Assembly (NCBI GenBank): GCA_014529385.2
Contig: CM043942.1
Coordinates: forward strand, 105,650,141-105,714,140
DNA: 64,000 nt
Direction: 5' to 3'
Source: Adiantum capillus-veneris
Lineage: Eukaryota; Streptophyta; Polypodiopsida; Polypodiales; Pteridaceae
Both the position numbers and the translations under genes were made by a program. This document shows, in pieces, positions 21,283 to 33,339 of the stretch (the first letter of the stretch is position 1; the number at the start of each line of letters is the position of its first letter). The notes beneath the pieces were generated by a model that was not told the origin of the DNA, searched no databases, and worked only from the letters and a program-made list of their open reading frames with translations.

Positions 21283-21580
21283 TGTTGTTGAGATAACTCT
21301 CAATTTTGTCGTCTCCTTATAGTACGGCTCAACTTTGGCTTCTTTGTAGCCTCTAGTTTTGTGATGTCAATGGGTTGTGGACTACACCACATAACTCTTT
21401 GAAGGTATTCACCCCAGTTATCTACCAACTTTGTTGTTGAGATAATTCTCAATTTTGTCGTCTCCTTACAGTACGGCTCAACTTTGGCTTCTCTGTAGCC
21501 TCTAGTTTTGCGATGTCAATGGGTTGTGGACTACACCACATAACTCTTTGAAGGTATTCACCCTAATTATCTACCAACTT
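21283..21580. repeat. Tandem duplication, unit 149 bp
   Basis: TTGTTGTTGAGATAA recurs 149 bp downstream (21283 and 21432), and the two units are nearly identical. As 149 is not a multiple of three, the duplication shifts the frame between protease and RT. Confidence 0.9.
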
Positions 21581-21661
21581 CCGATGAGCATCACATGCCC
21601 CCATATAATTAAGCCATTCTGCGGTATATTTCTTTTCATTTATTCTAGCACACACATTTGC

Positions 21662-21991
21662 TCAATATCGTCGCCTCTTATATCTCTTACTCTTCTTGTT
21701 TAATTCTCGATTACGGCCAATCTCTAGTGAAGAGTCACTAGATGAATCACTACTTGTGTCTTTTTCTCCCTTGGATAGATTGTCATCTAGGTTACCACTG
21801 GGCCCTGAATGGTTTTTCCCCACATTTGCACTAAGATTTAACTCAGATTCTTCGTCCTCAGAGTCAATTTCAGCTGATGATTCTGACCCCAAATCGTGTG
21901 GGCTATAGTCTTGTGAGGCGCTACTGGTTCCAATGCCAGTCAAACTTTCATCTTGTAGATCCTTAGAAGCTATATGCATTGCTTCTAGCAT
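21662..21991 (-). pseudogene. Acidic Ser-rich linker between protease and RT
   Basis: A 109-codon frame rich in Ser, Asp and Glu, ending in a basic stretch (KKSKRYKRRRY). No domain is recognised. It lies between the protease and the RT of the Ty3 element and is probably polyprotein linker. Confidence 0.45.
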
Positions 21992-22036
21992 ATTTAAGGG
22001 TACAAGTGGTGGTATTTCATCCCCCTCAGGTGTTAC

Positions 22037-22873
22037 CTAGGTTGTCCCCCTATTTCCCCAAGTGTCTATGGTTGCTGCTAGGTGGACCCAATCCACATTG
22101 TCCGACTCAGTCATCTCAGGTAGTACATCCATATAAGGAGAATTTTCCCCAACATCAGTGTCCGCTTTACACGTGTAACAATACTGCAATGGGGCCGAGT
22201 GAACTGTGGTGTCAGATCTATGATCAAATATAAATCTGTTTCCTAGAGGATGTGCTCGACGAGTCACAAGATCCACTCGAGTGACAGAATCTTGGAACTG
22301 CAAGTAGACATGGTTTTTAGACCAGTCATGCACCATTTTTGCTTCCCTCATGATCTCCGATGCCATAGTGTGTTTGGAGAAATCCATAACAATTAAGGTA
22401 ATACTTATTTTATGTCCAAAGACCTTGATCTTAAGATCTTCTAGCATCCCAATAGGTTTAACAATAGACCCATTGGCCATCTTCACTACTATGGTTGTGC
22501 TCGCAAGGTGAGTTCTTCCCATAGTTTCCCAGCAATTTTTAGTCACAGTGCTAACCCTAGCGCCACCATCAATGATTCCCTTCACAGTTAATCCCTTAGT
22601 AGTGATCGGTATGGTCGCATTAGATTCATCACCCTCAAAGTATTGTCCCAACTTGTTAACAAGTATTTCTATAACAAGGTTCTCATTGGGTTGTGGATCT
22701 AAGTGTTCCTCCTCTGTTGGTATCTCCCCAGCTCCATCCATCTGTGCAAATTGTGGTAGCCCAAACTTCAGTTCTCCATTGAGGAAGGCTCGAAGAGCTG
22801 AGACTAGCTGAGATTCTTTATATAGTTTGGACATGATGGTGGTTCTAACTTCTGAAGACATGAAATCCATCAA
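22037..22873 (-). pseudogene. Canonical-position aspartic protease
   Basis: A 278-codon frame. 'GIIDGGARVSTVTKNCWETMG' marks the retroviral-type aspartic protease active site, with Asp-Gly-Gly as in the element at 3835. Further landmarks ('KMANGSIVKPIG', a hydrophobic 'ISITLIVMDF', then 'VHDWSKNHV') follow the fold order. It lies between the zinc-knuckle region and RT, the usual Ty3 place. Confidence 0.75.
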
Positions 22874-23498
22874 TTTGGCAATGTTGAACGGAACCTTTTG
22901 GACTTCAGTCCCTTAACGTGGGGAAGATGAGATCTCCATTTCTTTGATAGGATCAAGTAGTCCCTCTGTAAACATTCTTTCCATCAAGAAGTGAGTACGC
23001 CCACTTTTCCATGACTTAAGTCACTTTCTTCTTGGATGACACTAGGTATGGCTAAGGGTCTATGGACTTGGTGAGCTTGATGTTGCGTAGGGAACACGGT
23101 GTCTGTAATCTGGATCTTCCTAGGTGCTGGTTCTAGATCCCTTTGGGTATCTTCTACCAAACTCCTTAATTGCTTGACTCACTCAATCTCCTCTGTAGGG
23201 TTTGGGTAAGTTCCTATCTTCTTTTTGGATCCTGGTCATTATGGCTCATGAAGATCTTCCTTGTTGGTTTCTATCTTAGTGGTTGTTTTGTTCTCCATGG
23301 TTTCTCTTGAATCAGAATCCTCTTTCGCGTCATTCATATATACAGGGTCGTCACCAGTCCCTATGTTGGTCTTTGAACTGGGGTCTGACTTCGCTATTTT
23401 TTCGATCTCTTCCTTCGTGTTTTCTTCTTTTTTTGAGATTGGGCAATTGATGCCGTGTCTCTTTCCTCAAGAATATAACTTTGTTTTTGGAGCATCGA

Positions 23499-24305
23499 TC
23501 ATGTGAGTACGTTTATTAGTACCACAGGTGTACTCTGTGATGGCTCCTCAGTAGCTTCAATTAAGTTTAATGGCGTGATCTTCGGTGCATTTGGATTATT
23601 TGGACATGAAATCAAATGATCTATGCCACATCGATTACACATGAGTATCGGCATTGTAGACATGCTCGCTTGATTGGTTTGCATTAGTGTGGCGTTCTTT
23701 TGTAGCCTAATAGGACACTCGGCTACACAATGCGGACCTTCACACTCATAGCATTGAAGAGGTGGTCTCTTAGCAGTGTAACTGATATTTTGGCCTCTTG
23801 CCGCAAGAGCACCTACTTGATAGACAGGTTTGACTTGTCCCCAATAGTCCTCCATGTAGCATTGTGGACTTTCTTCAAGCATATCCATCCCATAGGCAAT
23901 ATTAGGGTCTATATCTTCCTCACAGCCTTCCAAACAAGCAATAGATGACTCACAACCCACTTGATTCACAGAAGTGATTCTCGGATGTGGTGGTTGCGGT
24001 CCTAGCACTGGAGGTGGTAAGGGTGTTGTTTGAATAACATTTTGGGCCCTAGGCACCATGTGTTGTGATGTTTGTTCAAGATCTGGGGCCGGCATCAATG
24101 CAGGCACTCGAGGTGTGTCTGTCCATGCTAAGGTTGGTCTATTGGCCATCGCGCGCTTAGATACTATGCAATCCTTAGCTTGATGACCATACCTCCCACA
24201 TGCATTGCAGTTCCCATTGAATTTTACTCTAAAAGTAGGGCATTCACTGGTACTATGCGGTCCATAGCATACTGAGCACCATTGTTGCTCTCTTCTTGGA
24301 TACAT
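23499..24305 (-). pseudogene. Nucleocapsid region with four zinc-knuckle-like motifs
   Basis: A 268-codon frame containing CSVCYGPHSTSEC (CX2CX3HX4C), CNACGRYGHQAKDC (the canonical CX2CX4HX4C), CYECEGPHCVAEC (CX2CX3HX4C) and CNRCGIDHLISC (CX2CX3HX3C). Plant Ty3 Gag proteins usually carry one or two knuckles. The capsid part of Gag is in another frame upstream, across the MITE insertion. The role would be packaging of element RNA. Confidence 0.75.
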
Positions 24306-24371
24306 ATGATTGTTTTGTGGAGCATGATTGTCTCTAAGACCTCGGGGGGTTCACTATGTGTAAAACTACCA

Positions 24372-24555
24372 TATCACGTGCGTTCAAGACATGTTTGTAA
24401 AACCCCTTATCTGTGAATTTTGTTAGGAATATAATGTACCCTTTTCTTTTAAAATCTGTAAGTTTTTTCAAATCTAAAAAAATAATGCCCTTTTGTATAT
24501 ATATTTATGTAAGTTTCAAGAACTTTAAATACCCTTCTGTTGAACTCACGTGATA
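24372..24555. mobile_element. MITE with 16-bp terminal inverted repeats
   Basis: The left end TATCACGTGCGTTCAA (24372) and the right end, reverse complement TATCACGTGAGTTCAA (24540-24555), differ at one base. The body is AT-rich with AAAACCCCTTAT-type blocks. It interrupts the gag region of the Ty3 element. A second, more diverged copy is at 42238-42419. Confidence 0.75.
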
Positions 24556-24568
24556 GGTTACATTTTTA

Positions 24569-25501
24569 TTAGGTGACCTCCCCGAGTCTAAGACTCTCTT
24601 GAATAGCCTTGGTGAGATCTGCTAAAGTCATCTCAAATATCTTTGGCTCCTTAGCAATAGGCTTTAGGGTCATTGGCTGATGCCCTGATGCTTGCGAGCT
24701 AATAGATTTAGGCTCAACACACACTCTTTCTCCTTGAATGATTAAATTATCCTCCAATTGGATCGCATTGGTGGTGACTGCTTCCCAAGTGGTGATACCT
24801 CTAATGACTAGGCCATTGTAGATATCCTCATGTCGTAATCCCCAAATGAAGCTATCCAGCAATTGATTATTATTGAAGTGCTCATTTGGATAACAACGAG
24901 AATTCAAATCCTTCAAGCGACTAATAAAGTCTCTCACGGACTCTCCTTCCTCTCGTTGGGCTTTTTGGAGCTGAGAGGCTACACCCTTAAGTACTCCCTC
25001 TCGTATGTATTCTTTCAAGAATAGTCTCTTAAGAGTAGGGTAAATCGTTTCTTCTTCCACCCTTAGGGTTCTATACCAATCCCCAGCCTTTCCACTTAAG
25101 GTTAGGCTTAAAGCATTACTCTTATGCAGGTCATTGTGTTCTCCTAGAGAATCGCATATTTGTTCAAACACTTCGATATGATTTCTCACATCCATGTCTC
25201 CACTAAATTTTTGTGTGAGCTTGGCTATTTGTACTGCCTTACTTCTAGTCTCTATATCAGGCGTGTTATGCATATTCTCAGCAATAGATCGACCAATAGC
25301 TTGAGCAAATGTTGCCAAGTCACCTAAGTGAGCAGGCACCGTGGGTGAAGGCGCTCCAGAGACTACATGTGGAGTAGGTATTGGCATTGGGCTTGGCGCA
25401 TAGGAAGCCCTTTGGTCCCACGTTGGGTATGATGTTGTGCCATGTGGTGGTCCATAGTTCATATGTGTGGCCCTAGGCATAGCAGACATCGGATGTGACA
25501 T
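24569..25501 (-). pseudogene. Ty3 Gag capsid domain
   Basis: A 310-codon frame. Residues of about 85-240 carry the retrotransposon Gag signature: 'AVQIAKLTQKFSGDMD', 'VFEQICDSL', 'GKAGDWYRTL', 'LFLKEYIREG', 'LQKAQREEGESVRDFISRLKDL', 'LLDSFIWGLR'. Proline-rich sequence precedes it. The zinc-knuckle part is separated from it by the MITE and a frame change. Confidence 0.85.
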
Positions 25502-26832
25502 GCTAATGCTAGCCGATATAGTCTCATGGAAATAAGAACTGGGTGTTGTGTTTGTGGAGCATAGGTAGTTGAAACAATGGGAGGGGTAGGGACTACATGA
25601 GTAGGATGACCCATGGGTGTATACGATTGGTACACACTTGTAGGTACTATTGCAGGCATTGAGATACCATGTAGTGGTTCTTTACTAACAAATGAGGTCC
25701 ATGGCATGTTTCTCGGCATGCCCATCATTGGGGTAGGCATGGTATCCGTGGTGTCATCAAGGGAAAGATGAGCTATACTTGGAAAGGTGAAGCTATCACT
25801 TGTGGGCTCAGATTGCACTGAGACCCCTGGAGAAACAACGTATGGGGGATCCATCAAACTTACCGAGGGAGTCTCCATTTGCGATAAGGTCCGTTGTTTA
25901 GCCTTTCCTGTATCTAAGAATCTCATGAGACCCGTTGAAGGCATGTCGATCCCCTTGTTCTGTCTCTCTAACTCAATGACCCTATGGATGACCTCAAAAA
26001 CTCTTTGTTGTTGATCCTCCACACTAGTAGCACCCATTGTGGATTGTAGGACATCTAACCAACCCACGTGATAGGTGTGACCTGTGTATAGGTTGGTCAG
26101 AGTTTCCGTTTGTAGCTCGTACTCCCAGTTCTCATTTAAGAACACTCCATCTCGGATTGAGGTGCTAGGGGTGTCCTTTGAGCTAGATGCAATGTTGCCT
26201 TCTAGGGGTTGGCCCTTAGCGATTGCTAAATCAGGAGCACTCGATTTCTCTCTTAGAAAGGATATTGACATAGGGGATTTCGCTTTTAAATCTCTTCGTT
26301 GCTCTGCCTTGCGTAAGCTCTCGACTTCCTTTCCCTCGCTGCAAGGATATATCGCTCAACCTCTTGCACTTCGGCAAGGCTTCTACCATCGGGTAATATG
26401 ACCTCGGAGAGAAATAACTCTGAAGAGTCAAGAGGTGCAGTGAATGAAGTATTCACGTGCACATTATCTAAGGGTATAGGGTCTACGTTGGTCACGAATG
26501 GAGAATTTACTTCCCCACCCCCCTCATTTACATCATTAGCTCGATGCTCGGAGCGAGTGGCTCTACTAAAGGTTTCCTTCAGGCGGCTAAGCACGCTCGG
26601 CCCGGACATGCATGTCTTGGCTTGAGCTATCAAGATTAGGCATTGGGAAACCCTCTATGATGTCGTAGTCAGAGGAAGAGTCACTAGCCGCTATGTTCGG
26701 GTATTGGTTTGTACTACCTTGGGTCCCCAGCGAGGGCCCGGAACCTAAAGTAGGTGGATATTGAGAACTCGCGTAAGTCAAAATTATCTCTAGTTGCTCC
26801 ATCTCTAGCACACGACTAAAGCACAGATGCAT
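25459..26832 (-). pseudogene. Gag N-terminal region, broken into overlapping frames
   Basis: Frames at 25459-26271, 26286-26633 and 26587-26832 cover the stretch between the leader and the capsid domain. They are Ser/Thr/Pro-rich, with one acidic Ser-rich segment near 26700, and have no recognisable domain. Their order and orientation fit the N-terminal part of the same Gag polyprotein, split by frameshifts. Confidence 0.5.
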
Positions 26833-27510
26833 GTGCCTTTGGCACCCTACAAGCGTCGGTGATTAACCTCGAAGGTTAACCGCTTACTTTTTTAAGCATA
26901 CGTTTTCACTCGTGTTTTTTATGCTTTTAATGTTTTTTTAATAATCAATTTTTCGATTAAAGTGTGTGATAGCTCAAAACAAGTGTATCACTCAAAGGGT
27001 TGCGGTGTGCTTTACAACACAATGTTCGGACACCTGAAGCTCCGTTGGTTTTCAAAAAAGTCAATTTTTAGCTACGTGTGAAGCTAAAATTCGTAATTTT
27101 AAAAGGAGATAGGTGCCTAAGCCTGAGCGTGAGCTTGGGCTTGGGTCTGAGAGATATTACCGATCCCGGTCCTACCTTTTTTTTTTGTATAAAGGATAAG
27201 GTCGCCGTGGCCTACGCGAGAGCACACTCTCTACCTACCTACTTTCTAGTAATACACCTACTGTTACACACTAACACACTGTATTAACTCTCACAGATCT
27301 ACTTCCTACTTACTGTACCCTAAACCTTAATACTAACACCTTACACAGAGAAAAAACACACTACCTTTGAAAAGTCCATTAACAAAAAAAAATACACAGT
27401 AGTAACACAAAACCTTCTTCTCAACACACACACCCTCCTTCCTTACCTTTCCTACAATAGAAATTGCACTACAAAAGAAGCACAGAGTGCCATTCAAGCT
27501 TAGTGTATGG
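26833..27510 (-). other. Ty3 untranslated leader
   Basis: AT-rich sequence between the primer-binding site and gag, with no gene. A poly-T/poly-A tract near 27178-27190 is the only noticeable feature. Confidence 0.6.
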
Positions 27511-27531
27511 AATTCCCCGGTAGCGGCGCCA
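27511..27531 (-). promoter_or_regulatory. Primer-binding site, Asp-tRNA type
   Basis: The minus strand reads TGGCGCCGCTACCGGGGAAT just inside the LTR. Many plant Ty3 elements have TGGCGCCGTTGCCGGGGA, complementary to the 3' end of tRNA-Asp; this copy has two differences. Confidence 0.85.
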
Positions 27532-27535
27532 AAAA

Positions 27536-27776
27536 TGTGCGCGTATGTAGCACGTGTCAATGCAAGGAACTTGCCGATACATCGTGTGCGGGCCACAAAT
27601 GGCTCCAAGCACACAACAAGCCTAAACTAGTAAGCTCAAAGATGGCATTGGTGTGTCACTCACCGCTCTACGTTTCCTCTTGTGGAGGATTCCTCGCCGT
27701 GAAGAGGAAGCAGATGCCGCTACGCCTCGCTCAACCTCTTCACCGCCGTCGTGCTACCTCAATGCTCGATCGCACA

Positions 27777-27849
<73 letters not shown>

Positions 27850-28127
27850 GGAGATGAAGAAGAAGAAGATGGAGATGGAGCAAGAGAACTTTTCAATTGC
27901 ACAAATGAGAGAATGAGTGAATTTTAGGTTTAGTCACCCCATTCACACTTGGGCGCCCATGCTTAGGCAACTAACGCTTGACTGTTCCAGTTAGAGTGCG
28001 CCTCTCATCGGCGATCACTCTTACCCTTTTCCTATTGGATCGACAAGCCCGGTACCTGACTCTACCAAGTAAATAATACAACATCCGTCGTAGGTGATAG
28101 GGTGTCCGTGAGCCGTGAGGGTTAACA
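27536..28127 (-). repeat. 5' LTR of the Ty3 element
   Basis: The minus strand reads TGTTAACCCTCACGG...ACGCGCACA, 592 bp, followed at once by the primer-binding site. It contains a (TC)n(CA)n tract at 27777-27848. It is the inverted relative of 16920-17517. Confidence 0.85.
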
Positions 28128-31100
28128 AAAGGAAAAGAGAAGAATATAAAGGACTTGGTCATGGAAAGGATGAAAGTGAAACTTTCGTTCATCTTTTTGA
28201 AAAGCTTTGTCAAGCATAACTTTGTGTTTAGGTGGTAGGCCCAGCAATTTAAAGACTATTTGCTTAAGTTTCCCAGAGACGTTGTGGTTTTTGTTGTTGA
28301 TTTTGTAGAGAATTATAGCTTTAAAGTGTAGAACAAGATCCATGCATTGGTGGTCAAGGTAGGTAACTATACTAGTGCAGATCTCTTATATTAGGAATTC
28401 AAAAGGACCTGTTGAGAAGACTCTACATTTTTACATATTGGATGATAAGCTCCATGGCACGCTCTTTGTTCAACATTGTTTAATGTTGCATGACAATTGG
28501 ATGCCAAACAAGAAGGACACAACTTGAGTTACCATTGGGTATGATCAGATGGTGCAGCTTCACAATTCAAGAGATGAAAACCACACTATTTGTAGCTAGG
28601 TATTATAAGTTGACAAGATCGCATATGATGCATAACTTCTCCACTTTTAGGGCATTGAAAATGAGAGAATGATGGTGCAGGTGCTATTATCAAGAGAACT
28701 CTTATGCAAGAAGAGCTAAAACCCAATGGCTAGCCGATGAAGTGTGCGGCTAATGTGGTCAATTTTTTGAACGTGACGTTTCAGCCAGCAAGGGAAGGTG
28801 GGAGTGTTAGCACAAAGAGGGTATTTTGGTTGGTTTCATTTAATGAGGTGTAGCATTCTCCACTATGGGAGTGTAAACCAATTGCAAGCTCTCACTCATT
28901 CCATTATGTTGACGACTACTCAATGCATAATCCATGCGATGTGCATTTTGGATGTCCATGTGTGAATGGGAAGTGGAGGACTAGATTCAATAATATGCAG
29001 GACATTGAAGAATGGAAATGTGTCTCCATTGAGCCATTGACAGAGTCGGTACAAGCAGATAGGATGAGGATGAGGATGATGAGAAGACCTACAATTATCT
29101 GTTTTCCTCCCAATGTGTTAGGACTAAGCATGCCTATGTATGAAGGAGACCTTAAGGTGTTGAGCCAATAACTGTCCATTGAGGATAACTTTGCAGTGAA
29201 GGCAGTCAAGGAGAAAGAAGAATTGTACCTTCTAAAGTGCACAAAAACCATGTACCAGGAACCGAGAGTATTGAATGACCTTTGGCATAACAAGATCATA
29301 AAGATAGAATTCTAGTTGAGGGTTTGTACTATGCCCAAGTTGAGGGCATTGAATCAGAAACCATCAGTGATGATCTATTCCCATCTAGTTAGAGCCTACG
29401 TTTCCAGGAGGGGAGCCATACAGTGTTTACCCCAACTACAATCCTAACCACAATGAATAGTTGTAATTCTCTTGAATAGAATCTTACTCGATATTAGCAT
29501 TGTCTAATGTCATTGATGTGTTATCAATTTGGTACTCTAGAGTACCAAAATTTGGTACTCCACATTATCAAGGTTGGTACTCTACAATACATAACTTTGG
29601 TGTTGTGCTTTATATTTTTTAGGTGAATGTTGTGTTATTGTAGCACTAAAAATTTTGATACTATTTTTTCTGTGTTCAGTTGACTGTTGTAGTACCAAAT
29701 TTTATACCCTATGTTACCATACCAAATTTAATACTCTATAGTGATGTAGTACCTAATTTGATACTCTATACTACCCACCTTTGGTACTATTTGTTACCTT
29801 TACTATCATTCAGTTACTATTTTGTTATAAAGTACCAATCTTTGGTGGTAATATGCCACCAGTTTTGGTACTGTAGTATCAAATCTTGGTACTAAGCTAA
29901 ATGGTTTTAGCTGAATGTTGTGTATAGTTCTTATGTAAGAAAAATTATAAAGCCCACTGTTGGAGCCCATTGGTCCAATTGTTGTAATGATCCCATCTTG
30001 TAAAGCATATCCAATTCCATTTTTTATGTCGAAGATGTCTTATCATTTTGATCCATTCGTCTGGATTATGTAAATATTAGTCAGTTAGTCAAGACTCAGA
30101 TTTATTCCCACTTTGTAATCATGAGCAAGAGAACCCCATGTACATTTTTGAGCTAAGGTGACTAAAGTATAAAAGTCACCTTAGAACCATTATTTGAATA
30201 ACATTTGAATTAATCCTGTGTCGTAGGAGTCTGAGAGAGAGAGAGAGAGAGAGAGAGTGAGTGTGTCTTATTCTCTTCGCTACGCATTTCTCCATCACCG
30301 GATTCACGACGCGACCACACCATTGCAGTAGTCTCTCCGAGAGCTACGCGCCCACGCCACACATTCGCCATTTCGAGTTGATCGCGATCGATTCTGCCTC
30401 GAGCTTGTTTTGCTTGTAAGTAGCACAAACGGTGTCTGTTTTCAATAATCAAGTGCTTCATGGAATGAGAAAGAGATTAGCTACACATAGATACTGATAA
30501 ACTTAAGTTTCGCCCACTTTTGGATTATGACTTATTGGTCTATCGCGACAGCATTCGAGATAGCTAGGGTTCAAATCTGATGAGATTAGACTTATAGGTA
30601 AATATGTCCTAGTGAGAGGATGATGCCTAGTAAGTTTGATGTGATTCCGAGTTCATTGGACGTGTGAACTGTGGTGTGAGCGTTAAGGGATAGAGTGGGT
30701 TGCAATCTACCACGATTAGTGATTGATGCATCATAAAAGTGCGTATGTGTAGATTGGTCTCAGCCTGACAAGCTAACGAGATTCCCTACGTGCACCTACG
30801 GGTTAGTCGTGTCATCGGATGATAAGTATGTTGTCTGTGTCGTGCTCGTGAGTATGAATAGGGGAGTAGTTTTGCCCTAAAAAACACCCACTCTTATTGT
30901 GTAATAAGAACCCTTTTTGGTACTCTGCTAAAACTATCCCCTTCCTCTTTCTTTCTCATCCTCCCCTCCCTTACTCTCATCACCTGTCTCCCCTAGCTTC
31001 TTGTTGTCCTCTTCCCTCCTCTCATCCACCCTTGAAGTGGAACTACTAACCTGGCAAATCCCATTTGTCACTAAATTCAAAGTCACGCTTGTCACCAAGT

Positions 31101-31162
31101 AGTAGCGAAAAAGTACCAAAGTAGTAGCAAGAAAAAGTACACGTACAAAATGATAAAGTGTA
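28128..31162. other. No gene recognised; motif-rich intergenic sequence
   Basis: Short frames at 28490-28672 and 28923-29171 (plus strand) and 28916-29299 (minus) have no recognisable domain. A stretch at 29520-29890 is dense in GGTACT/AGTACC motifs. Around 29958-30260 the sequence looks like an LTR promoter (TGTTGGAGCC start, TATAAAAG near 30166, then (GA)n), but no end or primer-binding site could be fixed. Confidence 0.45.
30232..30257. repeat. (GA)n microsatellite
   Basis: About 13 GA units. Confidence 0.95.
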
Positions 31163-31373
31163 CTAGTAAAAATTTTTAGGGACCAAGATACACACACAAT
31201 GATAATTTTTATAATTATCATGAAAATTCCAGAGGAAATTTTCAAGCTTGCAAAATGCTTTACACATCAGGGGGTCAAAGCGGTATGAATACCCCTCCAA
31301 AGATGCAAAGTAGTTGGAAACATACAAGGAAATGTCATCCTTGACATCAAACAAGGGTGTGCGGCAGTTGTAA

Positions 31374-31574
31374 GCAATGGAGAAATTCTCATCAGCCACC
31401 CACAGATCCATGGAAAAATGATCTCCATAAGATCCTTTGGCTTTTTCGGGTCATAATATTTTGGCTCATATGAGCAATGGAGAAATTCTCATCTAGCCAC
31501 CCACAGATCCATGGAAAAATGATCTACATAAGATCCTTTGGCTTTTTCGGGTCATAATATTTTGGCTCATATGA
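31374..31574. repeat. Tandem duplication, unit 100 bp
   Basis: GCAATGGAGAAATTCTCATC begins at 31374 and at 31474, and the two units are almost identical. Confidence 0.95.
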
Positions 31575-31586
31575 GCGAATGTAGCA

Positions 31587-31868
31587 TCACAAGTCATAAT
31601 CATTCTTCAAGGACTTGTATCTCGTGTCATCCACAAGGAGGGTGTTTGCTTCACTGAATTGCAGATGCTTGTGCCACACTCTTCTTAAGAGCTTTAGAAA
31701 AATAGGCTTGTCACCGAACTCCTCCAAAATTGCTAGCACATCTTTGAGTGTGGGAGCCCACATCTCACATTGAGACTTGTCAAAAATATATGTGACAAAA
31801 AAACTCAGTAGAGCAGTTAGAACAACTATACAAATAAGAGTACCAAAACAACAAACACACAGTGTCAT
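31587..31868 (-). pseudogene. FCP1/NIF-like domain, C-terminal half
   Basis: The reading frame contains 'FDKSQCE', then 'KPIFLKLLRRVWHKHLQF', 'EANTLLVDD' and 'RYKSLKN'. In plant FCP1-like proteins the equivalent order is a W/F-D-(Q/K)-S-x-C segment, a K-(P)-L-x-L-K-x-(L)-x-x-(V/I)-W segment, and N-T-(L/V)-L-(L/V)-D-D-(S/T) with the late catalytic Asp pair. The Asp pair is kept here. The upstream half lies 3.4 kb away (35234), so a large intron is implied; it now holds an LTR element. The hydrophobic first 30 codons are probably intron. Confidence 0.65.
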
Positions 31869-32398
31869 TAAATCTAATATCTAACGAACCCAAATCATTT
31901 TCTCATATTACACTGATAATTTAATGTGGGATAATAAATGAGAACAAGGGTTAGAGTATAAACATGTGCTTACAAATCTGGATTAGCTTCATTAAAGACC
32001 TCCAATGGTTAGTGTTAAAAGTCCTTTGACCTTAGGCAAGCTAGGGCTGAGCTTGAGGTGGGAGCTCCACCTAAGGTGCTTGTCATGCTTGATGACTAAG
32101 GTACTTGTCATATTTAATGAGGAAGGTGCTTGAGAAGATTCCCATGAATGGGGGGTAAGGTGCCTGAGTCAAAAAGAGACCCTACAAACTTAATGAGGAA
32201 GGTGCTTGAGAAGCTTCCTATGCATGAAAGTCCCAAAGTTAGGGGAATCTTTGACCTAACCTTCCACTTAGCCAAAGGGCACCCCTTTTCTCAAAGGGCA
32301 CATGGGACACATATCAGATTCTCCTTAAGCTTAACCACATGGTGTAAATAGAGGTCCAATGAGCATCTAATTCTATCCAACAAATATCTAGATATTTT

Positions 32399-32402
<4 letters not shown>

Positions 32403-32452
<50 letters not shown>
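32403..32452. repeat. (CT)n array in the LTR
   Basis: About 25 CT units, inside the presumed 5' LTR. Confidence 0.95.
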
Positions 32453-32453
<1 letters not shown>

Positions 32454-33327
32454 AGGGGTAAGGAGGAGACTTGTGAAAAGACTACCCATGTACTTGAATG
32501 CATGTTGCATGTGATTGGCTAGTGGGAGAGGGGTCCAATGATCTTGAAACATGTGGAAAAGTCACAACGTCTCACCCCAAGCAAGCAAGGGGTGTGCTAG
32601 GGGGATATACACCACACACACACACTCATTTGGGGGAGCCATTCTCACTTGGTGAAAGTGGAGGAACTCCACCTCCTTCTCCAAGCTTGTCAGAAGTGAG
32701 AGCCTACACCAACAGTCTTGGCTATGGAATGCAAATCCAACCAAGAGCCATGCTTCAATGCTTAAGCTTTCCATCTTCTCCATCTTCATTACTATGCTAT
32801 TATGTATGCTAGCAAGAAGAGTGATGATAAGTGAGGATCTATTTCTTTCTCCTATGGAATGTTTCTTCTTCCTCTTCCCTATCCTCATTGCCTGCTAGGT
32901 CTCTCCATCTTTGAAGGTTTTTGAGGCCTTGGGACTGAGGCTTGGGATAGTTAATGATTTCTACAAAGTTTATGTTATGCTTGTGGTGTATGAAGCTTTC
33001 CATCTTCATTGCATCACCTAGGTCACAAGGAACACAAAGATTGTATTGTCCCAAGTATCTTTTGATGGGAGAAACTATAATACAAATGCCTATTGGAGGG
33101 GGAACCGGGGCTCCATATGAATCTGGTCCTCAACTATTGTCATGTTCTCTAAACTCTCTCTCTCTCTTGCAAAAGTATTGTTCATGCCAAGTTAACTAAG
33201 TACCATGTTTATGTTTCTACCATCAATTAAGTTCACCCTCTATGATTACAAAGTAATCTCACAAAGGTGGTTCATCTAATTTCCTAATTCTGCTAATCTC
33301 AAAATTCATAGGCCAGTTCCATTACAT

Positions 33328-33339
33328 TGGTATCAGAGC
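33328..33339 (+). promoter_or_regulatory. Primer-binding site, initiator Met tRNA
   Basis: TGGTATCAGAGC one base after the LTR end; complementary to the 3' end of plant initiator tRNA-Met. Confidence 0.9.

Larger units (their letters stand above)
17518..28127 (-). mobile_element. Ty3/gypsy element with gag and full pol, plus extra protease-like domain
   Basis: On the minus strand: 5' LTR (28127-27536), an Asp-tRNA-type primer-binding site (27531-27511), leader, gag capsid, zinc-knuckle region, protease, RT, RNase H, integrase, and a second protease-like domain. All expected domains are present in the Ty3 order PR-RT-RH-IN, but several frameshifts, stops and a MITE insertion (24372-24555) break them. 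The 3' end lacks a polypurine tract and a same-orientation LTR, and meets an inverted LTR at 17517. It was probably once autonomous and is now inactive. Confidence 0.85.

Noticed and set aside
29958-30470. Possible solo LTR (TGTTGGAGCC start, TATAAAAG box)
   Set aside because: No second copy, no terminal CA with target duplication, no primer site; left as a note in the intergenic entry.
30540-30600. GGTTCAAATC resembling a Pol III B box
   Set aside because: No A box at the right distance and no cloverleaf; not a tRNA or SINE on this evidence.
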